A stretch of DNA of 5,955 bases from Planctomycetota bacterium (lineage in GTDB: Bacteria; Planctomycetota; Phycisphaerae; WQYP01). The stretch lies in assembly GCA_021838985.1 (NCBI GenBank), contig JAKCCC010000139.1, forward strand, positions 1 through 5,955, written 5' to 3'. Every line of letters starts with the position of its first letter. The stretch's first letter is position 1. Shown here piece after piece: positions 1 through 5,394 of the stretch. Under the pieces are notes generated by a model. The model did no database searches, was not told the DNA's origin, and saw only the letters and a program-made list of their open reading frames with translations. The position numbers and the translations under genes were made by a program.

Positions 1-100
1 TAATCAGACATTCACTCTGCGCGGCTGTTAAGGGGATATCTGATTCGGTATTATGGCCGGAAAATCAGCATTTTTCCGCAGCCTTTGCTCCCTATAACCC

Positions 101-192
101 ATCGTCAGGGGCTGCGCTTAGTATAAACGAAAAGACGGCAGGTCGGGAGACCTGCACCACAAGAACGTATCGTCAGAGGCCGCGTTGAGTAT
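101..192. repeat. Imperfect 24-base direct repeat pair
   Basis: Copies lie at 101-124 and 169-192. Both begin ATCGTCAG and end AGTAT, and they match at 20 of 24 positions, the differences being single-base substitutions with no gap. Their starts are 68 bases apart and a perfect hairpin (138-155) sits between them. The second copy ends two bases before the first recognisable codons of the transposase remnant. The arrangement could be an old duplication split by insertion of a small hairpin element, or two members of a dispersed repeat family. Copies elsewhere in the genome would decide. Confidence 0.5.
138..155. repeat. Perfect 7-bp hairpin, dispersed-repeat type
   Basis: GCAGGTC (138-144) pairs with GACCTGC (149-155) around a GGGA loop. 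No T-tract follows on either strand, so it is not an intrinsic terminator. Short elements built on GCAGGTC/GACCTGC arms resemble intergenic dispersed repeats I associate with Verrucomicrobiota-like genomes. That association is recollection, not a search result. It lies between the two copies of the direct repeat. Confidence 0.55.
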
Positions 193-194
193 CT

Positions 195-587
195 TTCGAA
201 GGGTCCACAATGAACGGACCGCCTCCGGCTAGAACCGCGACGGCAAAAAGGGCCAACGGCAAATCGTCATCGGGCTGCTGTGCAATGCCCAGGGCCAGCC
301 GCTGTCCATCGAGGTGTTCGCCGGCCACACCCAGGACCCCGCCACGATGGCCAGTCAGATCCGCAAGGTCGCCCAGCGCTGTCGCCGTAGCGACTCCCGG
401 ATCGGCGGCGGCGCGGTGACCTTCGGTCGTCATAGCGACTCTCAGACTGGCCGACCAGCAACAGCTCAATAATTGCTATGTCCTCCAGACTGACCTGACC
501 CCAGCCCAGCTCAACGCGCAGGGTGTCCACGCCGGCTACAAGAACCGGGCCCTGGTAAAGTGGGCGTTCCGAACCAGCAAATCGAAG
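195..587 (+). pseudogene. IS4/IS1634-type DDE transposase remnant
   Basis: Three pieces in different frames match one transposase in order. At 195-205 the codons read FEG, then one base appears to be lost. From 206 the frame reads HNE and, after a TAG at 230-232 where the family usually has an aromatic residue, NRDGKKGQRQIVIGLL, then QPLSIEVFAGHTQDPATMASQI and so on to VTF at about 424. This corresponds to the region just before the second catalytic Asp. The GDRGM block that should follow, and roughly a hundred or more residues after it, are missing. A third frame then reads LNNCYVLQTDL (465-497) and YKNRALVKWAFRTSK (537-581). The last piece fits the Y-(2)-R-(3)-E-(6)-K signature exactly except that the catalytic Glu is Lys (AAG, 558-560). 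The C-terminal end is lost after about 587. The family is secure at the IS4/IS1634 level; the exact element is not. It cannot encode an active enzyme. Confidence 0.85.
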
Positions 588-626
588 ATCCGCTACGGCG
601 GGCCACGCACTTCCCGCCCGGCTCGC

Positions 627-693
627 GTCGCCCATGGCGACCAGGCTTTATGTCGCCAGCAGGCGACCAGGCTGAGTCGCCTTTTTCGGCGAC
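627..693. repeat. Three tandem GTCGCC/GGCGAC hairpins
   Basis: Three perfect 6-bp stems with identical arms occur in a row: 627-641 (loop CAT), 652-667 (loop AGCA) and 676-693 (loop TTTTTC). The third extends by one A-T pair to 675-694. Unit starts are 25 and 24 bases apart. The first two units are each followed by CAGGCT, giving the repeated string GGCGACCAGGCT at 636-647 and 662-673. The loops differ while the arms are constant, which suggests either selection on pairing or recent tandem duplication. The array lies just past the transposase remnant, in DNA with no other recognisable content. No T-tract follows the last stem on either strand. Confidence 0.7.
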
Positions 694-715
694 TTGCCCG
701 CAACGCTTCCGCACT

Positions 716-734
716 GCGGCTTGCCTGTAGCCGC
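716..734. repeat. Short hairpin GCGGCT/AGCCGC
   Basis: GCGGCT (716-721) and AGCCGC (729-734) form a perfect 6-bp stem with a 7-base loop. It lies 22 bases after the three-hairpin array and uses different arms. It may belong to the same structured element, but a stem this short is also expected by chance in GC-rich DNA. Confidence 0.3.
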
Positions 735-808
735 GAGGAGGAAGCTGCCGCCAAGACGCAAAACCCGTTGATTTTACAGCGCATTATTGCATGGCAAGCC
801 AGCAGATT

Positions 809-1043
809 TTACTGGAACATCCGGTAGATCATCGGCTCGACGAAATTTTGCAGCCAGGGCGACATGACAAAACAACCCCACAGGCCGTAGGCGACGCTCG
901 GAATCGCCGCCAGCAGTTCCACCAGGAACGACACCGGCCCGGCCATCCAACAGGGCGCGATACGGACGATAAAGACCGCCGTGCCGATTGCTGTAAGTAT
1001 GCCCCCGTACGGTATCATCGAAATATCCAGTATCCGGTTGCCA
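809..1043 (-). pseudogene. pstC: Phosphate ABC-transporter permease (PstC) remnant
   Basis: PstC is one of two inner-membrane permease subunits of the high-affinity phosphate importer PstSCAB. Read on the minus strand, 1043-1020 gives WQPDTGYF, like the periplasmic W(N/D)PVTG motif near the start of the PstC permease core. After a frameshift at about 1012-1022 the next frame reads YGGILTAIGTAVFI, APCWMAGP and then SFLVELLAAIPSVAYGLWG. The last is the most diagnostic PstC stretch. It ends FVEPMIYRMFQ before a TAA at 809-811. Compared with normal PstC, roughly ten residues are missing from the YGGILTAIG region, the N-terminal part is absent, and all later membrane segments and the loop contacting the ATPase are gone. 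It is a fragment of about 75 codons from a protein usually near 300 residues. No pstS, pstA, pstB or phoU is present. Family recognition is strong and a functional product is very unlikely. Confidence 0.8.
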
Positions 1044-1066
1044 GCAGGTGGTGTTTATTGGACAAT
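1038..1066 (+). promoter_or_regulatory. Candidate sigma-70 promoter of the ammonium transporter
   Basis: TTGCCA (1038-1043) is followed, after exactly 17 bases, by GACAAT (1061-1066). The -35 matches TTGACA at 5 of 6 positions and the -10 matches TATAAT at 4 of 6. Transcription would start near 1073, leaving a leader of about 60 bases before the GTG at 1136. The -35 box overlaps the TGG-CAA codons of the decayed pstC fragment read on the other strand. I saw no sigma-54 (TGGCAC-N5-TTGC) element, which nitrogen-regulated amt genes in proteobacteria often carry. Confidence 0.35.
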
Positions 1067-1121
1067 GCCGAACCGCGGTCCTGTGCGCCGCGGTATGGTA
1101 AACCGGCGCCAGGCCTTCTTC

Positions 1122-1129
1122 AGGTGGAG
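1122..1129 (+). promoter_or_regulatory. Ribosome binding site deciding a GTG start
   Basis: AGGTGGAG lies 6 bases before the GTG at 1136 and 12 bases before the in-frame ATG at 1142. The 6-base spacing favours GTG 1136. The other in-frame ATG, at 1193, has no comparable site at a usable distance. Confidence 0.6.
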
Positions 1130-1135
1130 TAGAAC

Positions 1136-2602
1136 GTGCACATGCCAACTATCCGCCGCGCGTGCGGCGAGGCGGAAATACGGCGCGCGCCCATGGCTGC
1201 TGCGGGGCGATGCCGATGGAACGGAATTACGCTGGGCGCCACGGTTGGGGCAGCCATAATCCTGCTATTGGCAGCACCCTGTAGCGCCGCGGCGGCCGTC
1301 CCACCCGCGCTGCCGGCGACGGTAACGACCCCGCCGATCCTCGACACCGGCTCCACGGCCTGGATGCTCGTGAGCACCGCGTTGGTGATGTTCATGGCGC
1401 CGGGGCTGGCGTTGTTTTACGGCGGCATGGTCCGCAAGAAAAATTTTCTCGGCACGATGATGCATTCCTACACCGCCCTGGCTGTGGTGAGTGTGCAGTG
1501 GTTTGTATTCGGCTATATGTTGGTGTTCGGTAAGGACCATTGGGGAATCATCGGCTGGCAGCCTGACAAAATGATGCTCTGGGGTGTCTGGCCCCACCAT
1601 TTGGTCGATGCCGGCGGCGGCCACTATATTCCGGAAACTGTGTTCTGCATGTTCCAGGCGATGTTCGCGATGATCACGCCCGCGGTAATCGCCGGTTCGG
1701 TGGCGGAGCGCATGAAATTTCGTTCGTATATTCTCTTTTTGTTGCTCTGGAGCACACTGGTCTACGATCCCTTGGCGCATTTTATGTGGGGCGGAGGATG
1801 GCTGCACCAACTCGGGGCCGTCGATTTTGCCGGCGGCACGGTGGTGGAGATTGCTTCAGGCTTTTCGGGGTTGGTGATGGCGTTGTATCTGGGCCGGCGG
1901 CAGGGTTATCCCAACCAGGTGCTTCAGCCCTCGTCACTGGCCATGGCGTTAACTGGGGCGGGGATACTCTGGTTCGGCTGGTATGGCTTCAACGCGGGGT
2001 CCGCCGGCGCCGCCACGGCGGTAGCCGGCGCGGCGTTCTTGAATACGACGATCGCCGCGGCCGTCGCCGCGCTGGCCTGGAACCTGGCGGAATGGGTTCA
2101 TCACCGGCGGCCCACCACTTTGGGTTTGGCCTCCGGCATTGTGGCGGGTCTGGTGGCCATTACGCCGGCCTGCGGTTACGTAGCGCTTTGGGCTTCCCCC
2201 ATCGTGGGAATGTTTGCGGGCGTGATTTGTTACCTGGCGGTGCAGATGAAAATTAAGATCGGCTATGACGATTCGCTGGATCCATTTGGCGTCCATGGGG
2301 TCGGTGGTTTTCTGGGCATGATTCTGACCGGTCTGTTCGCATCCGCGGCAGTCAACTCCGTGTCGGGGCTGATCGAAGGCAATGGCCGGCAATTTTTCAT
2401 CGAAGGCCTGGCCGCGGTGGCGGCCGCCGCTTATGCTCTCACGGGGACGGCGGCCGTTGGCTTTATCCTGCACCGGACGGTGGGGCTGCGCATATCCGAC
2501 GTGGTGGAAACCGAAGGTATGGACCTGGGAATTCACGGCGAAAACGCGTGGGATACCGGCGCGGTGCCGCAACCATCAGAAATGGCGCCCGCGGAGGCTT
2601 GA
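1136..2602 (+). CDS. amt: Ammonium transporter, Amt/Mep/Rh family, with Glu at first twin-His site
   Basis: Predicted inner-membrane ammonium channel/transporter of 488 residues. A basic N-terminus, a hydrophobic run (about 32-47) and a CSAAAA segment look like a cleavable signal peptide, followed by the usual eleven membrane segments from about residue 72. Aligned to E. coli AmtB with a constant offset of 70, the pore residues are F177 (AmtB F107), W218 (W148), D230 (D160), F285 (F215) and S289 (S219). The second twin-His residue is H387, in GVHGVGG. The first twin-His position, H168 in AmtB, is E238 (GAG) in DFAGGTVVEIASG. Glu at this site is known from fungal Mep1/Mep3-type proteins. The C-terminal tail (GLRISDVVETEGMDLGIHGE) has the conserved form that in AmtB contacts the PII protein GlnK, but no glnK is in the window. 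The start is GTG with a good ribosome binding site. The gene converges with moxR, 10 bases between stops. Family is certain; the transport mechanism is open because of E238. Confidence 0.95.
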   Translation: MHMPTIRRACGEAEIRRAPMAAAGRCRWNGITLGATVGAAIILLLAAPCSAAAAVPPALPATVTTPPILDTGSTAWMLVSTALVMFMAPGLALFYGGMVRKKNFLGTMMHSYTALAVVSVQWFVFGYMLVFGKDHWGIIGWQPDKMMLWGVWPHHLVDAGGGHYIPETVFCMFQAMFAMITPAVIAGSVAERMKFRSYILFLLLWSTLVYDPLAHFMWGGGWLHQLGAVDFAGGTVVEIASGFSGLVMALYLGRRQGYPNQVLQPSSLAMALTGAGILWFGWYGFNAGSAGAATAVAGAAFLNTTIAAAVAALAWNLAEWVHHRRPTTLGLASGIVAGLVAITPACGYVALWASPIVGMFAGVICYLAVQMKIKIGYDDSLDPFGVHGVGGFLGMILTGLFASAAVNSVSGLIEGNGRQFFIEGLAAVAAAAYALTGTAAVGFILHRTVGLRISDVVETEGMDLGIHGENAWDTGAVPQPSEMAPAEA

Positions 2603-2612
2603 AACCAACCCC

Positions 2613-3719
2613 TTAGATGGCGCCGGGCGCCGCGGCGAACACCTTCGGCAGGCCGCTGGCGGTGGCCGCCTCGGAGGCGACGTCATCCCGCGGGGTTTGA
2701 TCGATCAGCATGCGAATGATGTCATCCGAACGAAGGCCCTCCGCTTCCGCGTTGAAGTTGGTCAGCACGCGATGGCGCAGCACCGGATACGACACAGCCC
2801 GAACATCTTCCGTGCTGACGTGATAACGCCCGTGCAGCAGGGCCCGCGCCTTACCCGCCAACACCAGATATTGCGAGGCCCGTGGCCCGGCACCCCACGC
2901 CACATAATCCTTGATGAATTTCGGGATGTCCATCTGACCGACCCGGGTCTGCCGCGTCAGGCGCAGCGCATAGCGCACCACGTGATCCGCCACGGGAACC
3001 TTGCGCACCAGCTCTTGCAACTTCAGGACATCCGCCGCGTCCAGCACCTGCCGCACTTGCACCTGCCGCGCCGCCGTGGTCAGGCGGACAATATCGAACT
3101 CTTCCACCGCGCTGGGATAATCCACCCGCACGTTGAACATGAATCGATCGAGCTGCGCCTCCGGTAAAGGATAGGTGCCCTCCTGCTCAATCGGATTTTG
3201 CGTTGCCAACACCAGGAAGGGTTCCGGCAAAGGCCGCTGGACTCCCCCCGCGGTAACCTGATGCTCTTGCATGGCTTCCAGCAGCGCCGCCTGGGTTTTC
3301 GGCGGCGTACGGTTGATTTCGTCCGCCAAAATCGCGTGGGCGAAGATCGGCCCCTTGACATAGCGCAGTTCCCGCCGCCCGGTGGTCTTATCTTCCTCCA
3401 GCACCTCCGTGCCGGTGATATCGGAAGGCATCAGATCGGGCGTGAATTGAATGCGGTTAAAGCTTAAGTTAAGCGTCCGCGCCAGCGTGGAAACCAGCAG
3501 GGTTTTGGCCAGTCCCGGCACTCCCACCAGCAGGCAATGGCCCCGGCAAAACAGCACGATCAACAGCTCCTCAATCACCTGCTGCTGACCGACAATGGCC
3601 TGCCCCAACTCTGCCTTGAGCCGTCCGTAGCTTTCACGCAGCCGGGTGACGGTATCGAGTTCCGCCGGCGAAAGATTCATATCCACGGAGCCTGGTTCAT
3701 TCGGCATGGGAATGGACAC
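2613..3719 (-). CDS. moxR: MoxR-family AAA+ ATPase
   Basis: Cytoplasmic AAA+ ATPase of the MoxR branch, a group that acts as ring-shaped chaperones helping to mature or activate partner complexes, usually with VWA-domain proteins. Residue numbers count from the GTG at 3719 (368 residues). Walker A is GVPGLAKT (66-73) and Walker B is ILADEIN, with D133 and E134. Sensor 1 is TQNPIEQEGTYPLPEAQLDR, with N175 and a following R192. Sensor 2 is GPRAS, with R280. The Walker B to sensor 1 block is nearly textbook MoxR, so ATP binding and hydrolysis should be intact. The frame is open up to 3923, but the upstream codons resemble nothing and GTG 3719 has AGGAG seven bases before it. ATGs at 3707 and 3680 are later alternatives; the one at 3680 (MNLSPAEL) begins the conserved part. 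MoxR is normally followed by a DUF58 or VWA gene, but here the convergent ammonium transporter gene follows, so it is an orphan and its client is unknown. Confidence 0.93.
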   Translation of the reverse strand: MSIPMPNEPGSVDMNLSPAELDTVTRLRESYGRLKAELGQAIVGQQQVIEELLIVLFCRGHCLLVGVPGLAKTLLVSTLARTLNLSFNRIQFTPDLMPSDITGTEVLEEDKTTGRRELRYVKGPIFAHAILADEINRTPPKTQAALLEAMQEHQVTAGGVQRPLPEPFLVLATQNPIEQEGTYPLPEAQLDRFMFNVRVDYPSAVEEFDIVRLTTAARQVQVRQVLDAADVLKLQELVRKVPVADHVVRYALRLTRQTRVGQMDIPKFIKDYVAWGAGPRASQYLVLAGKARALLHGRYHVSTEDVRAVSYPVLRHRVLTNFNAEAEGLRSDDIIRMLIDQTPRDDVASEAATASGLPKVFAAAPGAI

Positions 3720-3726
3720 GGCGCAT

Positions 3727-3731
3727 CTCCT
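3727..3731 (-). promoter_or_regulatory. Ribosome binding site deciding the moxR start
   Basis: On the minus strand AGGAG lies 7 bases before the GTG at 3719. It is 19 bases from the ATG at 3707 and farther still from the ATG at 3680, so the GTG is the best-placed start. No comparable site was noted for the far-upstream ATG at 3923. Confidence 0.6.
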
Positions 3732-3774
3732 GCAAAGCCTAAAACGCGCAGCGGAGCTTTCGCCCCCGCACCAT

Positions 3775-3803
3775 AGTGTAGTTACCGCGCGACCATTTGT
3801 CCC
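3775..3803 (-). promoter_or_regulatory. Candidate moxR promoter
   Basis: On the minus strand GGGACA (3803-3798) is followed after 17 bases by TACACT (3780-3775). Each box matches the sigma-70 consensus at 4 of 6 positions. The initiation site would be near 3768, about 50 bases before the GTG start, with the AGGAG site in the leader. The match is modest and such pairs arise by chance. Its position upstream of a well-supported start is the main argument. Confidence 0.25.
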
Positions 3804-3988
3804 CTGCCGCCTGGGGGGGAGCCGGTTGGCGCCGGGCTGCGGTGCAACAGCGGGCATCCCTTGCGACTTGCCGCCGGGCTTGCCCACCGGTAAAGTCGTA
3901 TCCGCATTATTCAGGTTTGCCATTGGCTCCCGGCCGTTGGGTGGCCGCTATCCGCCCCTGGCAGGCGCAGCCGTGAGTTTGTCACGCG

Positions 3989-5392
3989 ATGGGCAAAGCG
4001 ACGGATATCCAGGTTATCGGCACGGCCCTGCACTTGCTGGAGGTGCGGACACGGGTACCGCTGAAGTTCGGTCCGGAAACGCTGACTTGCGTTACGTGTG
4101 CCCGCGCCAGGGTGCGAGTGGCTGGCGCAGGGGGGAGAACCGCGCTTGGATGGGGGGAAACGCCCTTAAGCGTGCAATGGGTCTGGCCGAGCCAGTTATC
4201 GCATCAAGAGCGCCGCGCGGCGCTCGTGGATTTCACCACGGCGTTGGCCAGGGCGTGGGCGGCCTTTGGCGCCACCGGCCATCCTATGGAACTCGGTCAC
4301 GATTTCCAGCAACAGTGCTTGGAGGGGATGTGGCGCCGATTTAACGCCGCCCGCGCTGACCGCGAACCGCTGCCGTGGTTGGCGGCACTGGTTTGCTGTT
4401 CCGCGTTCGATCTGGCGGTCCACGATGCTTTCGGCGTCCTGCACCAGCGTCCGACCTACCAACTATATGGTCCGGCCTATCTGAACCGTGACCTTGCGGC
4501 TTTCCTGACTCCCGCCGCGGACAGCGCCGTGTCTTTTTCCGGCCGGTATCCGGCGGATTTTCTCCAACCGCCCGCGGTGGAACTTCCCGTGTGGCATCTC
4601 GTCGGGGGCAAGGACCTCCTTGAGCCAGCAGATCTCACCGGTGCGGATACGGCCGACGGTTATCCCATTCTGTTGCGCGACTGGATCCTCCGGGATGGCC
4701 TGAAATGTTTGAAAATAAAGCTTCGCGGGGATGACTGCCAATGGGATTACGAACGGATCGCGCAGATCGGAAAGATCGCTGCGGCGGAAAAAGTCGACTG
4801 GCTGTCCGCGGACTTTAACTGCACCGTCCGCGCGCCGGCTTACGTGACGGAATGGCTCGACCGTCTGCTGCGCGAAGATCCGCGAACCTATGGCCGCATC
4901 CTGTACGTGGAGCAACCCTTCCCCTATGACCTGGAAAACAATCCGATAGATGTGCACGCCGTCGCGGCCCGCAAGCCGCTGTTCATGGACGAAAGTGCGC
5001 ACAATTGGCGGCTGGTGGCGCTGGGGCGGCGGCTGGGATGGACTGGCGTCGCCCTGAAAACCTGCAAAACGCAGACGGGAGCATTGCTGAGTCTGTGTTG
5101 GGCGAAGGCGCATGGCATGACGCTGATGGTCCAGGATTTAACCAATCCCATGCTGGCGCAGATTTCCCACTGTCTGTTGGCCGCACACGCCGGCACCATT
5201 ATGGGCGTGGAAAGCAACGCGATGCAGTTTTATCCCGACGCCTCACAACCGGAGGCACGGGTTCATCCCGGGCTGTACGTGCGTCGCCACGGTCGGTTGG
5301 ACTTGCGCACCGTCCAAGGGCCGGGCTTCGGATATCGCCTGGCGGAAATCAAACGCGAGCTGCCGGAGCCAGTGGTGCTTTGCGATAGCTGA
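3989..5392 (+). CDS. Enolase-superfamily protein, mandelate racemase/muconate lactonizing type, substrate unknown
   Basis: Predicted 467-residue cytoplasmic enzyme. Members remove a proton alpha to a carboxylate using Mg2+ and then racemise, epimerise, dehydrate or cycloisomerise the substrate. An N-terminal capping segment (about 8-60, with LLEVRTRVPLKFG) precedes a barrel with all expected residues. These are the K-x-K catalytic pair (K242, K244 in CLKIKLRG), metal ligands D275 (SADFN), E308 (YVEQPF) and D334 (FMDES), and a second general base K357 (ALKTCKTQ). Spacing agrees with the muconate lactonizing enzyme/dipeptide epimerase layout, which has Lys on both barrel sides. It is about 100 residues longer than the usual 360-370. 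The excess lies mostly in the capping-domain half, including a hydrophilic stretch at about 170-230. ATG 3989 is the first start after an in-frame TGA at 3974-3976; the purine-rich sequence before it is poor. It is divergent from moxR, and its stop is 2 bases from the convergent esterase stop. Superfamily is secure; substrate cannot be read from sequence. Confidence 0.88.
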   Translation: MGKATDIQVIGTALHLLEVRTRVPLKFGPETLTCVTCARARVRVAGAGGRTALGWGETPLSVQWVWPSQLSHQERRAALVDFTTALARAWAAFGATGHPMELGHDFQQQCLEGMWRRFNAARADREPLPWLAALVCCSAFDLAVHDAFGVLHQRPTYQLYGPAYLNRDLAAFLTPAADSAVSFSGRYPADFLQPPAVELPVWHLVGGKDLLEPADLTGADTADGYPILLRDWILRDGLKCLKIKLRGDDCQWDYERIAQIGKIAAAEKVDWLSADFNCTVRAPAYVTEWLDRLLREDPRTYGRILYVEQPFPYDLENNPIDVHAVAARKPLFMDESAHNWRLVALGRRLGWTGVALKTCKTQTGALLSLCWAKAHGMTLMVQDLTNPMLAQISHCLLAAHAGTIMGVESNAMQFYPDASQPEARVHPGLYVRRHGRLDLRTVQGPGFGYRLAEIKRELPEPVVLCDS

Positions 5393-5394
5393 GC

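Larger units (their letters stand above)
1..194. other. Non-coding left edge, no gene recognised
   Basis: No convincing coding frame was found on either strand. The first 100 bases are more AT-rich than the rest and carry only a weak separated inverted repeat (AATCAGA at 2-8 against TCTGATT at 39-45, 30-base loop), too distant to call a structure. The right half holds the direct repeat and hairpin listed separately. The segment abuts the first recognisable transposase codons at about 195, so it may be old insertion-sequence flank or relic intergenic DNA. No promoter or terminator can be defended. Confidence 0.5.

Noticed and set aside
627..693. The three hairpin units as a CRISPR array
   Set aside because: Repeat arms are only 6 bases and the period is about 25 bases, leaving no room for spacers. 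No cas genes are present.
675..694. Hairpin with TTTTTC loop as an intrinsic terminator
   Set aside because: The T-run is in the loop, not after the stem, and neither strand has a T-tract following the stem.
1193..1195. ATG 1193 as the start of the ammonium transporter
   Set aside because: It would give a neat signal peptide, but no Shine-Dalgarno sequence lies at usable distance. GTG 1136 has AGGTGGAG at 6 bases.
1265..1810. Long minus-strand open frame inside the ammonium transporter gene
   Set aside because: It lies antisense to a fully conserved Amt coding sequence, its translation is rich in His and Arg with no recognisable motif, and such shadows are normal at this base composition. 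The frame at 1949-2572 minus is rejected for the same reason.
2616..2632. GC-rich inverted sequence GGCGC-CGG-GCGCC near the amt/moxR junction as a bidirectional terminator
   Set aside because: The stem is only 5 bp, lies inside the last moxR codons, and has no T-tract on either side.
2382..3167. Plus-strand open frame across the amt/moxR junction
   Set aside because: It overlaps the 3' end of amt in another frame and runs antisense to moxR. The translation is low-complexity Arg/His-rich and matches no family.
3720..3923. N-terminal extension of the MoxR frame up to the ATG at 3923
   Set aside because: The added residues resemble no MoxR N-terminus, while GTG 3719 has AGGAG at a 7-base spacing. 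The longer frame is open by chance in GC-rich DNA.
3646..4344. Plus-strand open frame across the divergent moxR/enolase-family intergenic region
   Set aside because: It is antisense to the moxR start and out of frame with the enolase-family gene, whose residues are conserved. No family resemblance.
4463..5113. Minus-strand open frame inside the enolase-family gene
   Set aside because: It covers the antisense of the conserved catalytic region (K242-D334) and has no recognisable domain.
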